From Mycolicibacterium setense (GTDB lineage: Bacteria; Actinomycetota; Actinomycetes; Mycobacteriales; Mycobacteriaceae): a stretch of 64,000 nt of DNA. The notes beneath the pieces were generated by a model. The model was not told where the DNA came from, did no database searches, and worked only from the letters and a program-made list of their open reading frames with translations. The number at the start of each line of letters is the position of its first letter. The first letter of the stretch is position 1. Both the position numbers and the translations under genes were made by a program. The DNA lies in the NCBI RefSeq assembly GCF_000805385.1, contig NZ_JTJW01000010.1, positions 1 through 64,000 on the forward strand. Direction: 5' to 3'. This document shows positions 35,905 through 44,898 of this stretch, in pieces.

Positions 35905-37821
35905 GTGAGCGTCGCGACCGGTAGTCTGCGCTCCATGCCGTTGGCTAGCGGTCAGGAATTCGCAGGGTTCACCATCGTGCGGTTGGTGGGCACTGGTGGC
36001 ATGGGCGAGGTCTATCTGGCGTCCCACCCGCGGTTACCCCGCGAGGACGCCCTCAAAGTGCTGCCCATCAGTGTCAGCTCGGACAACGAATTCCGCCAGC
36101 GGTTCATCCGCGAGGCCGACATGGCCGCCACCCTGTGGCATCCGCACATCGTCGGCGTCCACGACCGCGGCGAGTTCGAGGGCCGGTTGTGGATCTCGAT
36201 GGATTTCGTCGACGGGCACGACGCCGCCAAGCTGCTGCATGACCAGTACCCGAAGGGCATGCCGGCCGAAGACGTGGTCGAGGTGGTCACCGCCGTCGGC
36301 GACGCACTGGACTACGCGCACCAGCGCAAGCTCCTGCACCGCGATGTGAAGCCGGCGAACATCCTGCTGACCAGCAAACAGAATTCCAAACGGCGCATCA
36401 TGCTGACGGACTTCGGTATCGCGCGGCGCGCGGACGAGGTCAACGGACTCACCTCGACCAACATCACCGTCGGCTCGATGTCTTACACCGCGCCCGAGCA
36501 GCTGATGGGTCAGCCACTCGACGGCCGGGCCGACCAGTACTCACTGGCCGCCACCGCCTACCGCTTGTTCACCGGCACCCCTCCGTTCGCGCACAGCAAC
36601 CCGGCGGTGGTGATCAGCCACCACCTGAACTCTCCACCGCCCAAGTTGGCGGACACGAAACCTGAACTGGCCGTGTTCGATTCGGTTATGGCCAAGGCGC
36701 TGTCCAAGGACCCCAAAGACCGGTACGCCACGTGCCATGACTTCGCCGTCGCGCTGGCCGAGGCGGCCGCCGGGACCACCGCTGACCTGCACACCGCGCA
36801 GCCGGTCGTCGATCCGGCACTGCCCACGGCGCCGCTGGTGATCCCGAAACCGTTGAGCCCGCCGCCCGCCCCGCCCTCGCCGTCGAATCCGCGGCCCCTG
36901 CAACCGGCGGAACCGCCGGTGTTCACCTCGTCGTGGACGGGCAACGAGACCTCCTCCAGCAAACCAGTCGCCGGAGGCGCGCAGGTCGGCATGCCGGCCC
37001 ACGGACCGGGTGGACCCGGTGGTCCCGTCGGGCCGGGTGGTCCGGTCGGGCCGCCGCAACAGACCAACTTCGGGCCGCCCCCACTGCCGCACACCCCGAT
37101 CCCCCACAAGTCGGACAACCGGCGCAAGCTGATCTTGGTAGCGGGCGCGATCGGCGCGGCGATCCTGCTCGTCGGCGGCATCACCCTCGCGGTCAGCTCC
37201 GGCGGCGACAACGGCGGAGGCGGGAGCGAGACCACCTCCGCAGCAGAAGCCACGGATGCGGCCGGTTCGGAGCCCACGTCCTCTCGCAAGCCGCCCGCGC
37301 ATGCCTTCACCATCGCCGACTACATCAAGCAGACCGGCATCATCGAAACACCGGTCCATCGGGGCGATCCGGGCGCACCGGTGTTCACCATGCCGACCCC
37401 GCCGGGGTGGATAGACGCGGGCCCGCGCACGCCGGGCTGGGCCTACTCGGCCATCGTCAACGACCAGATCAACCCGCCCGAGCCGCCGTCGGTCACCTCG
37501 CTGATCTCCAGGCTGGTCGGTGACGTCGACCCCAACAAGTTGCTCGAATTCGCCCCGAGCGAGCTGCAGAATCTGGCCGGCTACAAGCCGACGGGTGAGG
37601 TGACCCGCGGAAACATCAGCGGATTCCCCACGGTCCACCTGGCAGGCACCTACGCCAAGGGCGACCAGCGCCGCGCCATCAGCCAGACCACCGTGGTGAT
37701 CCAGGCCCCCGGCAACGTCTACGTGCTGCAGATCAACGCCGACGCCACCGAGCGCGACAAGGCGGCACTGACCGACATCAACAAGGTGATCGACGCTCAG
37801 GCCACCATCACTGTGCCCTGA
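35905..37821 (+). CDS. Receptor Ser/Thr protein kinase with LpqN-like extracytoplasmic domain
   Basis: Hanks-type kinase. Counting from the conserved Met at 35935 (M-P-L-A-S-G-Q-E-F-A-G-F): glycine loop V-G-T-G-G-M-G-E-V, Lys41, H-R-D-V-K-P-A-N with Asp137, D-F-G with Asp159, A-P-E. A Pro/Gly-rich linker, a membrane segment (about 399-421) and a C-terminal domain (about 456-628) starting Y-I-K-Q-T-G-I-I-E-T-P-V-H-R-G-D-P-G follow, similar to Mtc28/LpqN lipoproteins. GTG at 35905 sits 7 nt after CATAGT and may be a leaderless start; neither start has a Shine-Dalgarno. The fold of the sensor domain is recognised by eye only. Confidence 0.9.
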   Translation: MSVATGSLRSMPLASGQEFAGFTIVRLVGTGGMGEVYLASHPRLPREDALKVLPISVSSDNEFRQRFIREADMAATLWHPHIVGVHDRGEFEGRLWISMDFVDGHDAAKLLHDQYPKGMPAEDVVEVVTAVGDALDYAHQRKLLHRDVKPANILLTSKQNSKRRIMLTDFGIARRADEVNGLTSTNITVGSMSYTAPEQLMGQPLDGRADQYSLAATAYRLFTGTPPFAHSNPAVVISHHLNSPPPKLADTKPELAVFDSVMAKALSKDPKDRYATCHDFAVALAEAAAGTTADLHTAQPVVDPALPTAPLVIPKPLSPPPAPPSPSNPRPLQPAEPPVFTSSWTGNETSSSKPVAGGAQVGMPAHGPGGPGGPVGPGGPVGPPQQTNFGPPPLPHTPIPHKSDNRRKLILVAGAIGAAILLVGGITLAVSSGGDNGGGGSETTSAAEATDAAGSEPTSSRKPPAHAFTIADYIKQTGIIETPVHRGDPGAPVFTMPTPPGWIDAGPRTPGWAYSAIVNDQINPPEPPSVTSLISRLVGDVDPNKLLEFAPSELQNLAGYKPTGEVTRGNISGFPTVHLAGTYAKGDQRRAISQTTVVIQAPGNVYVLQINADATERDKAALTDINKVIDAQATITVP

Positions 37822-37870
37822 GTCGGGGCCAGAGTCGGGCGGACGCGCGGTACCCAGTACCCTCGGTACC

Positions 37871-38884
37871 GTGAATTCGCTTGATTGGCGTACCCGGCCG
37901 GCCACCGTGCACTTCGGTCCCGCATCTCTGCAGTCCAGAGCACTCGGCTGGGCCACCGCGATCTTCATGCGCCCATTGCTGGGTCTGCTGACCCTGATCG
38001 GACTGGGCATCAACCGCGTCGCCCCCGCCCTGATGCAGCGCGCGCGCCTCGACATCATCGACCGGCCCCTGCGGGTCATCAAGCCACTGCCCGGCACCGA
38101 GGTGACGCCGGTGGCGCTGCCCCACTGCCCGGCCGAATGGGTGATCGCCCCCGAGGCCCGCGACTCCGACCTGGTGATCGTCTACCTGCACGGCTCGGCG
38201 TTGGTCACGCTCGGCCTGAATTCTCACCGACGCTTTGTGTCGAAGCTGTCCGCCAGCACCGGTGCGCGCGTGCTCAACGTCGGCTATCGGCTTGCCCCGC
38301 AGGCCGACATCGAGGACGCGGTTGCCGACGGCCTTGACGGCTACCGCCTGGCACTGTCGCTCGGGTTTTCACCCAATCGTATTGTCCTGGCCGGTGATTC
38401 AGCCGGCGGACTGTTTGCCGCCGATACCGCTCTGGCCGCGCGCGACGCCGGGCTGCCGGTGCCCGCCGGTCAGGTGCTGCTCTCACCGTTGACCTCATCC
38501 GACATGGACCTGAAATACCGTGCGCTGCAGGAGCATCGGGACGTCATGTTCCCGTTCATGACGGTGAAGTTCATCTACGACGTGTTCGCGACGGTCAACG
38601 GCACCAGGCCCACGCCGGTGATGCCGCCCGAGGCCGACCTGCACGGGCTCGGACCGTTCCTGCTCCAGGTGGGCACGCACGAGATGCTCCTGAACGACGC
38701 CTTCGCCCTCGCCGACAAACTTCAGGCCGCCGGCGTTCCGGCGTGGGTTCAGGTGTGGGACAGGGCAATGCACATGTTCCAGCTGAGTTTCGACATCAAC
38801 CCCGACGCCCGACGCGCGGTCGAGGAGATCACGGCGTTCATCGCGCACGCGACCGCGGAGGTCGAGGACGAGGCGACCGCATAG
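37871..38884 (+). CDS. Alpha/beta hydrolase, hormone-sensitive-lipase-like esterase
   Basis: A 337-aa esterase/lipase of the HSL group. Nucleophile elbow G-D-S-A-G-G-L; acid and His region H-E-M-L-L-N and A-M-H-M-F. The HGGG oxyanion motif is replaced by Y-L-H-G-S-A-L. A hydrophobic N-terminal stretch (W-A-T-A-I-F-M-R-P-L-L-G-L-L-T-L-I-G-L-G-I) may anchor it to the membrane. GTG at 37871, 49 bp after the kinase stop; possibly co-transcribed. Confidence 0.87.
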   Translation: MNSLDWRTRPATVHFGPASLQSRALGWATAIFMRPLLGLLTLIGLGINRVAPALMQRARLDIIDRPLRVIKPLPGTEVTPVALPHCPAEWVIAPEARDSDLVIVYLHGSALVTLGLNSHRRFVSKLSASTGARVLNVGYRLAPQADIEDAVADGLDGYRLALSLGFSPNRIVLAGDSAGGLFAADTALAARDAGLPVPAGQVLLSPLTSSDMDLKYRALQEHRDVMFPFMTVKFIYDVFATVNGTRPTPVMPPEADLHGLGPFLLQVGTHEMLLNDAFALADKLQAAGVPAWVQVWDRAMHMFQLSFDINPDARRAVEEITAFIAHATAEVEDEATA

Positions 38885-39144
38885 GGCTCGTAGTTGGGCC
38901 TTGCCGGGCGCCGTTTTGCCGGGTGCGCCTCGCCGGGCGCCGATTTCCACCCCAGGGCTGCCCGTCGCGCACCGCCACGACCCACAGGTAGGAGACCGTG
39001 AGCCACTGCGGCGGCTGAGCCACTGCAGCCCTTGAGTCACAGCGGGACAAGCGCTATCCACAGCGCACGGTTCATCCCCAACCTCAGCAGAAGCGCGCCC
39101 GAGCGCCGCCAATCTGTCGGTGATGCCGCTGATCGTCGGTGCCC

Positions 39145-40011
39145 ATGGATATCCCGTTCATCGGACCCGAAGCGCTCGCGGCGGGCAGCCTCACCCGCGG
39201 CCAACTGCGATGGCGGTACGCCTCGGCGCACCCACGTGTCTACCTGCCGAAGGGCTCCGTCCGAAACCTGAGCGCCAACACCATGGCCGCATGGCTGTGG
39301 ACCGGCCGTCGTGGAATCGTCGCCGGCCGGGCCGCCGCCGCGCTGCACGGCGCGCAATGGGTCGATGACGATGCCCCGATCGAACTGATCACCGAGCACG
39401 GGCGTCGCCGACCCGGTGTGATCGTGCGCGAGGAGCGCATCCGGCCCGACGAGATCTGCCAGGTCGGCGATTTCACGGTCACCACACCGCTTCGCACGGC
39501 GCTTGATCTCGCGCGCTTCCTTCCCCGTGACGAGGCGGTTGCTCATCTCGACGCGCTGGCCATCGCGACAGGAGTCGACGCCGAGCGGGTGCTGGAACTG
39601 GCGGCGCGGTACCGCGGGCTACGTGGAATACGAAGCGCCCGAACAGCACTCGATTTGATGGACGCCGGTGGTCAGTCTCCGCGGGAAACCTGGCTGCGGC
39701 TACTGCTCATCGACGCGGGCTACCGGCGCCCGCAGACGCAGATCCCGGTGAGTGACGGCTTCACCAAGGTCTTCATCGACATGGGCTATGACGACGTCAA
39801 GGTCGGATTGGACTACGAAGGTAAACACCACGCCACGGACCGCTCGCGTGTCGTGCACGACATCGGCCGCAATGAACTGATCGAACGCGAAGGATGGATC
39901 GACATCCGCGTCGTGGTCGAGCACAGCAGGGCGTTCATCCTGCACAGGGTCCGCGAGGCATTTGCCCGGCGTGGGGCTTCACCGTTTCCTACGTCCGGGT
40001 CGCGATCCTAA
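39145..40011 (+). CDS. DUF559/AbiEi-like protein (possible PD-(D/E)XK nuclease fold)
   Basis: A 288-aa mycobacterial protein with an N-terminal AbiEi-like winged-helix part (G-S-L-T-R-G-Q-L-R-W-R-Y) and a C-terminal Vsr/DUF559-like half: D-Y-E-G-K-H-H-A-T-D...R-N-E-L-I-E-R-E-G-W-I-D-I-R-V. The E-G-K and upstream Asp could form a nuclease active site. No partner toxin gene is adjacent. ATG 39145 or GTG 39139 could start it. The last residues (S-P-F-P-T-S-G-S-R-S) come from a palindromic repeat (39981-40040). Confidence 0.72.
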   Translation: MDIPFIGPEALAAGSLTRGQLRWRYASAHPRVYLPKGSVRNLSANTMAAWLWTGRRGIVAGRAAAALHGAQWVDDDAPIELITEHGRRRPGVIVREERIRPDEICQVGDFTVTTPLRTALDLARFLPRDEAVAHLDALAIATGVDAERVLELAARYRGLRGIRSARTALDLMDAGGQSPRETWLRLLLIDAGYRRPQTQIPVSDGFTKVFIDMGYDDVKVGLDYEGKHHATDRSRVVHDIGRNELIEREGWIDIRVVVEHSRAFILHRVREAFARRGASPFPTSGSRS

Positions 40012-40040
40012 GTCAGCCACAACCCAGGCGTGGAAACCGT
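39981..40040. repeat. Family A palindromic element, copy overlapping a gene end
   Basis: Left arm ACCGTTTCCTACGTCCGGGT and right arm CCCAGGCGTGGAAACCGT fold back imperfectly. Same family as the copies at 40064, 47049, 52141 and 52234. Confidence 0.6.
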
Positions 40041-40063
40041 GCAGGCACGCGCGATAAGCGGTG

Positions 40064-40125
40064 CACCGTTTTCTACCCCAGGGTCGCCAAACCGCACGAT
40101 CACAGCCCAGGCGTAGAAAACGGCG
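40064..40125. repeat. Family A palindromic element
   Basis: CCGTTTTCTAC (40066-40076) pairs exactly with GTAGAAAACGG (40113-40123); inside them CCCAGGGTCG faces CCCAGGCG. Between the DUF559-like gene and the purH end. Confidence 0.7.
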
Positions 40126-40156
40126 CTCGCCACCACCGCACAACCGCGCAAATTAA

Positions 40157-41719
40157 CTAGTGCGCGAAATGCCTAGCACCGGTGAGGTACAGCGTGATCC
40201 CCGCAGCCTCGGCCGCCGCCGTCACCTCAGCGTCACGCACCGATCCACCGGGGTGCACGATCGCCTTGACACCGGCATTCGTCAAAGTCTCCAAGCCGTC
40301 CGGGAACGGGAAGAACGCATCGGAGGCGCCGACCGAGCCGGCCACGCGATCACCCGCACGCTGCACGGCAAGACCCGCCGCGTCGACGCGATTCACCTGC
40401 CCCATACCGACGCCCACGGTCGCGCCGTCCTTGGCGATCACGATCGCGTTGGACTTCACCGCGCGGCAGGCCCGCCATGCGAACGCCAGGTCGCTCAGAG
40501 TCTGCGGATCGGCCGGCTCACCGGTGGCCAGCGTCCAGTTCGCCGGATCGTCACCCGCTGCGTCGAGCGCGTCGCGCTGCTGCAGCAGCACCCCGCCACT
40601 GATCTGGCGCAGCTCGACGCCGCCGACCAGCGGCTCGGATGCCACCAGGATGCGAATGTTCTTCTTGCGGGCCAAGATCTCGACGGCGCCGGGCTCGTAC
40701 GCCGGGGCGACGATGACCTCGGTGAAGATGTCGGCGACGGTCTCGGCCATCTCGACACTGACCTCGGTGTTGGAGGCGATGACGCCACCGAACGCGCTCA
40801 GCGGATCGCACTCGTGCGCCTTGCGGTGCGCATCAGCCACCGACTCCGAGGAGATCGCGATGCCGCACGGGTTGGCGTGCTTGATGATCGCCACGCAGAT
40901 CTCTTCGTGGTCGAACGCTGCCCGCCACGCCGCATCGGCATCGGTGTAGTTGTTGTACGACATTTCCTTGCCGTGCAGCTGCTCGGCCTGGGCCAGCCCC
41001 GGCCATGCGGAGTCGTCGCGGTACACCGCCGCCTGCTGATGCGGGTTCTCGCCATAGCGCAGCACGGCACTGCGGTGCCAGGTGCCGCCGAACCACTGCG
41101 GCAGCTTCTGCGCGGGCTCTTCGGGCGCCAGCGTCGACCCCATCCAGCTGGCCACCGCCACGTCGTACTCGGCGGTGTGCCGGAATGCCAACGATGCCAG
41201 GATCTTCCGCTCGGCCAGCGTGAAGCCGCCGGCCCGCACCGCGGCCAGCACCCCGTCATAGCCGAGCGGATCCACCACCACGGCCACACTCGGATGGTTC
41301 TTGGCGGCCGCACGCACCATCGACGGCCCGCCGATGTCGATCTGCTCGACGCACTCGTCCACCGATGCCCCGGACTCCACGGTCTCGGAGAACGGGTACA
41401 GGTTCACCACCACGAGTTCGAATGCCTCGACCTCGAGTTCTTGCAGCGCAGCAACGTGTTCGGCCTTGCGGGTATCGGCCAGCAGACCGGCGTGCACGCG
41501 TGGGTGCAGCGTCTTGACCCGGCCGTCGAGCACCTCGGGAAAACCCGTCACCTCTTCCACCGGGGTGACCGGAACACCGGCAGCGGCAATGGTTTTGGCG
41601 GTCGACCCGGTGGAGACGATGGCTACGCCTGCCTCATGCAGGCCGCGGGCCAGATCGGCCAGGCCGGTCTTGTCATAGACACTGATCAGCGCTCGCCGGA
41701 TCGGTTTCTTCTCGCTCAC
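40157..41719 (-). CDS. purH: Bifunctional AICAR transformylase/IMP cyclohydrolase
   Basis: Catalyses the last two steps of purine synthesis (AICAR to FAICAR to IMP) in the cytosol. 520 aa. The cyclohydrolase domain is N-terminal (R-R-A-L-I-S-V-Y-D-K-T-G-L, with K-T-L-H-P-R-V-H-A-G-L); the transformylase half has L-R-Y-G-E-N-P-H-Q-Q-A, the catalytic K-H-A-N-P-C-G, and S-D-A-F-F-P-F-P-D-G-L. ATG overlaps the purN stop by 4 bp. Confidence 0.97.
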   Translation of the reverse strand: MSEKKPIRRALISVYDKTGLADLARGLHEAGVAIVSTGSTAKTIAAAGVPVTPVEEVTGFPEVLDGRVKTLHPRVHAGLLADTRKAEHVAALQELEVEAFELVVVNLYPFSETVESGASVDECVEQIDIGGPSMVRAAAKNHPSVAVVVDPLGYDGVLAAVRAGGFTLAERKILASLAFRHTAEYDVAVASWMGSTLAPEEPAQKLPQWFGGTWHRSAVLRYGENPHQQAAVYRDDSAWPGLAQAEQLHGKEMSYNNYTDADAAWRAAFDHEEICVAIIKHANPCGIAISSESVADAHRKAHECDPLSAFGGVIASNTEVSVEMAETVADIFTEVIVAPAYEPGAVEILARKKNIRILVASEPLVGGVELRQISGGVLLQQRDALDAAGDDPANWTLATGEPADPQTLSDLAFAWRACRAVKSNAIVIAKDGATVGVGMGQVNRVDAAGLAVQRAGDRVAGSVGASDAFFPFPDGLETLTNAGVKAIVHPGGSVRDAEVTAAAEAAGITLYLTGARHFAH

Positions 41720-42345
41720 CCTATGGTCGCCTTTCGTCCAGTCCAGGTCACGCCGCGGATTGCCAGCGCGGCCAACACATCCACGAGCAGTCGACGTTCG
41801 ACCACCTTGATGCGCTCATGCAAAGTCTCTTCAGTGTCATCATCGAGCACCTCGACGGCCTGCTGGGCCAGAATCGGCCCGGTATCCATACCGGAGTCCA
41901 CGAGATGCACCGTGCAACCCGTCACCCGCACGCCATAGGCCAGCGCCTCGGGCACCGCGTGCGCACCGGGGAAAGCGGGCAGCAACGCCGGATGGGTGTT
42001 GACCACGCGGCCGGGAAAACGGGAAAGGAATTGGCCGCCGAGAATTTTCATGAACCCGGCCGAGACCACCAGGTCCGGTTGGTGTTCGGCGGTGGCCGCG
42101 GTGAGCGCGGCATCCCAGGCGTCGCGGTCCGAATAGTCGCCCAGTCGCACGGTGTAGGACGGCACCCCTGCCGCTGCCGCGATGTCCACCGCGGCACACT
42201 TGCGGTCGGTTCCGACCGCGACGACCCGTGCCGGATAGTCGTCGGCGGCGGCGGCCAGTAGCGAGGCGAGCAACGACCCTGTCCCCGAAGCCAGCACTAC
42301 CAGCCGTGCCGGTGCACTCGGAGGCACATGTAACGGTTGCTGCAC
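41716..42345 (-). CDS. purN: Phosphoribosylglycinamide formyltransferase
   Basis: Third step of purine synthesis: transfers formyl from N10-formyl-THF to GAR. 209 aa: L-V-V-L-A-S-G-T-G-S-L-L, S-A-G-F-M-K-I-L, and the catalytic N-T-H-P-A-L-L-P-A-F and H-L-V-D-S-G-M-D-T-G-P-I. GTG at 42345 (V-Q-Q-P-L-H-V-P-P-S-A-P) is preferred because actinobacterial PurN starts there. The upstream gene ends at 42356, 10 bp earlier; purN and purH are coupled. Confidence 0.95.
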   Translation of the reverse strand: MQQPLHVPPSAPARLVVLASGTGSLLASLLAAAADDYPARVVAVGTDRKCAAVDIAAAAGVPSYTVRLGDYSDRDAWDAALTAATAEHQPDLVVSAGFMKILGGQFLSRFPGRVVNTHPALLPAFPGAHAVPEALAYGVRVTGCTVHLVDSGMDTGPILAQQAVEVLDDDTEETLHERIKVVERRLLVDVLAALAIRGVTWTGRKATIG

Positions 42346-42355
42346 GCGCAGCAGC

Positions 42356-43858
42356 CTAGTCGCCCGCACGGCGCGACTGATCGCCGGTCACTGGGTCGTC
42401 GGGCATGTCGTCGACGATGAAGTGCTCCTCGGGATCGTCATCGAGGTCTTCATAGCGCGGGGGGCGGGGTTCGTAGACGGTTTCCTGCACGTCGCCGTCG
42501 TAGTCGTAGTCGTAGTCGTCGTAGTAGTCGTCGGATTCGCCCGGCACGGCTTCCGCTTCGACAGGCTCGTTCGCGGTCGGTTCCCCGGCCGACCATGACA
42601 CCAGCGGTTGGTCAGGTTCGGGCTCGGGTTCGGGATCGCCCTCGTCTTCGAACTCGACGTACTCCGCCTCATCCTCGGGTTCAGGCTGGGCTTCGGGTTC
42701 GGGTTCGGGTTTGGGCACGACAACAGGGCGGGGCTTGCGGGTGAGGCCACCGGACATCGCCATGGTCAGCCCGCCGATCCCGGCGAACCAGAGGAACACC
42801 GCAGGCGCGAACGTCGACTGATCCACTCCGACGTCGCCGAAATTGCCCAACCGGCCGCCACCGGCGTAGCCGAGCAAAGCCATCGTCAGCGCCGCCGAAA
42901 CCGACGCCACCAGCAACTTGCCCGTCGCCGCCCCGATCGGCAGCGGACGCCGCGCGCACTGCTGGCCCAACGCCACCGCCGAGGCTGCGCCCACGATCAG
43001 CAGCGCCACCCAGATGGGGCCCAACGGCGGCGTGGGCACCGCGGCCAGCACCGGCACCGCGGGGATGTCGCCGCCGAACACGGTGAACGAACTGAAGGCG
43101 GCCAGCCCGACATGGGCGCTGGATCCGACTGCGATGGCCGAGGCGCCCACGATCACGTTGGGGATGTAGAGGATCGACAGCAGGGTCAAGCTGAGCTGGC
43201 CGAACAGGCTGTCGGTGATCGCGAACAGGTCGTGCATCGTGCCCCAGTGCACCACCAGCGACACGGCCGTCACCGCCCCGGAAAGACCGAACAGGGCCAA
43301 CACACCGGCGGTCGCGGCACGGAACGCCTCGGGCAGCCAGCCCGGCAGCGGCGAGGCGGCGAGCGTGCGCTGCCCGACCTTCGAGCCCACGCCGATCAAT
43401 GCGCCGATAGCGTGCACGATCAGCACGCTGCAGAACGCGCGCAGGGCGCTGGGGGTTTGCAGTTCGCTGATCACCGATGCCGCGTCATGGATGACGGCCA
43501 GCAGGATGGCCGCGATCAGAATCGGCCCACCCAACGCTGAGGCGATGACCCAGCGGGTGACGAACCAGGAGGAATTGGGGGCAGTGGCCGCAGCCGTCGT
43601 ACGCGCGGTACCCCAGATCATCGCCAAGACCGGCAGCAGGGGCATCACCCCGAGTTCACGGCCGCCGATCGACACCGGCACCTGATGCACGCCCAGCCAC
43701 ATGCTGGCGGTCGCACCGAACGCGCCCGTCATGTCGCTGTTGGCGATGAGCAGTTGCAACAGCACAACGGCGGCGATGACCACCAGCGCTACGACGGACG
43801 GCCCGAAGGCGACCCGGAGCAACTCACGCGCCTGGCGGGTGCCGACTGGCCGGTTACT
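42356..43858 (-). CDS. Multi-pass membrane protein (DUF6350-like), Rv0955-like
   Basis: A 500-aa integral membrane protein with about ten hydrophobic segments in the first 370 residues, then a very acidic cytoplasmic tail with Pro-Glu repeats (P-E-P-E-P-E-A-Q-P-E) and a Tyr-Asp run (Y-Y-D-D-Y-D-Y-D-Y-D). Function unknown. GTG at 43858 (V-S-N-R-P-V-G-T-R-Q) is used; the longer frame would begin inside the terminator of the gene before. Placement before purN-purH is conserved in mycobacteria. Confidence 0.85.
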   Translation of the reverse strand, partial: SNRPVGTRQARELLRVAFGPSVVALVVIAAVVLLQLLIANSDMTGAFGATASMWLGVHQVPVSIGGRELGVMPLLPVLAMIWGTARTTAAATAPNSSWFVTRWVIASALGGPILIAAILLAVIHDAASVISELQTPSALRAFCSVLIVHAIGALIGVGSKVGQRTLAASPLPGWLPEAFRAATAGVLALFGLSGAVTAVSLVVHWGTMHDLFAITDSLFGQLSLTLLSILYIPNVIVGASAIAVGSSAHVGLAAFSSFTVFGGDIPAVPVLAAVPTPPLGPIWVALLIVGAASAVALGQQCARRPLPIGAATGKLLVASVSAALTMALLGYAGGGRLGNFGDVGVDQSTFAPAVFLWFAGIGGLTMAMSGGLTRKPRPVVVPKPEPEPEAQPEPEDEAEYVEFEDEGDPEPEPEPDQPLVSWSAGEPTANEPVEAEAVPGESDDYYDDYDYDYDGDVQETVYEPRPPRYEDLDDDPEEHFIVDDMPDDPVTGDQSRRAGD

Positions 43859-43882
43859 CACTTGCTGGGCTGCTCCTCGCAA

Positions 43883-43919
43883 TGATCGGCGCGTGCGCGG
43901 GAAGCGCACGCGCCGATCA
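43883..43919 (-). terminator. Terminator after the P34-like gene
   Basis: Perfect 16-bp stem TGATCGGCGCGTGCGC / GCGCACGCGCCGATCA, loop GGGAA, 2 bp past the stop at 43922. Confidence 0.88.
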
Positions 43920-43921
43920 GC

Positions 43922-44764
43922 TTACGACGACGAGGGGCCAGATTGCTGTGAAGGCGACTGCTGTGCCTGCGGCTGTGCCGGGACGGCGCTGGTGGGCGCC
44001 GACGAGCCCGACTGCTGCTGCGGCTGGCCGTAGGTGGGGTAGCCGGTCGGAGGGGTCGGCGGGCCGCTCGGCTGCTGGCCCTGCTGGCCCTGAGGCGACT
44101 GAACGGGGAACCCGCCGGTGTTCGACGAACCCGAGTACCCGCCGTACTGCGACGGGAATCCGGGACGCTGCGGCTGAGCCTGCTGGTAGGGCTGGCCGCC
44201 CTGCTGCGGCTGGTGCTGCTGACCGTAGTACTGCGACGGGCCACCGTACTGGCCGTACTGCGGCTGCTGGTCGAACTGCGGCTTGGGCGCCGGAGGCGTG
44301 ATGACGCCGGCATCGAACAGCAGCGCCGTGATGGCGGCGCCGGCCTCGATCAGGGTCAGCACCAGAAGCGCGTACAGCGTCCAGTCGGCATCGCTGCCGG
44401 CCGCCACCAGGAGCGTGATCGAGAGCAGGAACGCCAGGGTGGCAAGGACGGACGCCACGGCGCCGCGGTTCTTCTGCTTGGGCAGCAGGCTCACCCCGGC
44501 CAAGAGTCCGGCCACCAGGGCCAGCGGCACGATCAGGGTTCCGAGGACGACCTGAAGCTCGAGGGCGAAGCTGACGAAGTAGGTGAGCAGACCCGCAACG
44601 GCCACAACGGCCAGCAGGATCTCGGGCAACTTGTTCTCACCAGGTGCGGCATTGGCCGGAGCGGCGGGCGCAGGAGCGGGTACAGCCTTGGCGAACTGCT
44701 GGGTTGCGTCGAACTGCGAACCCGGCTGCGGCGGGTATCCGGGGTTACTGGGCGGGTAGGTCAT
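43922..44764 (-). CDS. 34-kDa antigen-like membrane protein (DUF5336), Rv0954-like
   Basis: A 280-aa protein: Pro-rich N-terminus (M-T-Y-P-P-S-N-P-G-Y-P-P-Q), four membrane segments (about 48-165), then a Gln/Tyr/Gly/Pro-rich disordered tail (P-Q-Y-G-Q-Y-G-G-P-S-Q-Y-Y-G-Q-Q). Matches the mycobacterial P34/Rv0954 family, which has been linked to the cell-division complex. ATG at 44764. Single gene with strong terminator. Confidence 0.9.
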   Translation of the reverse strand: MTYPPSNPGYPPQPGSQFDATQQFAKAVPAPAPAAPANAAPGENKLPEILLAVVAVAGLLTYFVSFALELQVVLGTLIVPLALVAGLLAGVSLLPKQKNRGAVASVLATLAFLLSITLLVAAGSDADWTLYALLVLTLIEAGAAITALLFDAGVITPPAPKPQFDQQPQYGQYGGPSQYYGQQHQPQQGGQPYQQAQPQRPGFPSQYGGYSGSSNTGGFPVQSPQGQQGQQPSGPPTPPTGYPTYGQPQQQSGSSAPTSAVPAQPQAQQSPSQQSGPSSS

Positions 44765-44898
44765 GACCTCTCCTGTGCTATCGAGCTTCGCGACGTGTGT
44801 TCACGCAGGCATGAATACCGACCACGTGAGCGATTCGAGCTTCCACGCTAGCGCACCCAGCTGGGTGCTGGGCGTGCGTGCGTGGTGTCAGCGCGGTC

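Noticed and set aside
42490..42540. GTAGTCGTAGTC microsatellite-like run
   Set aside because: It encodes the Tyr-Asp-rich tail of the membrane protein.
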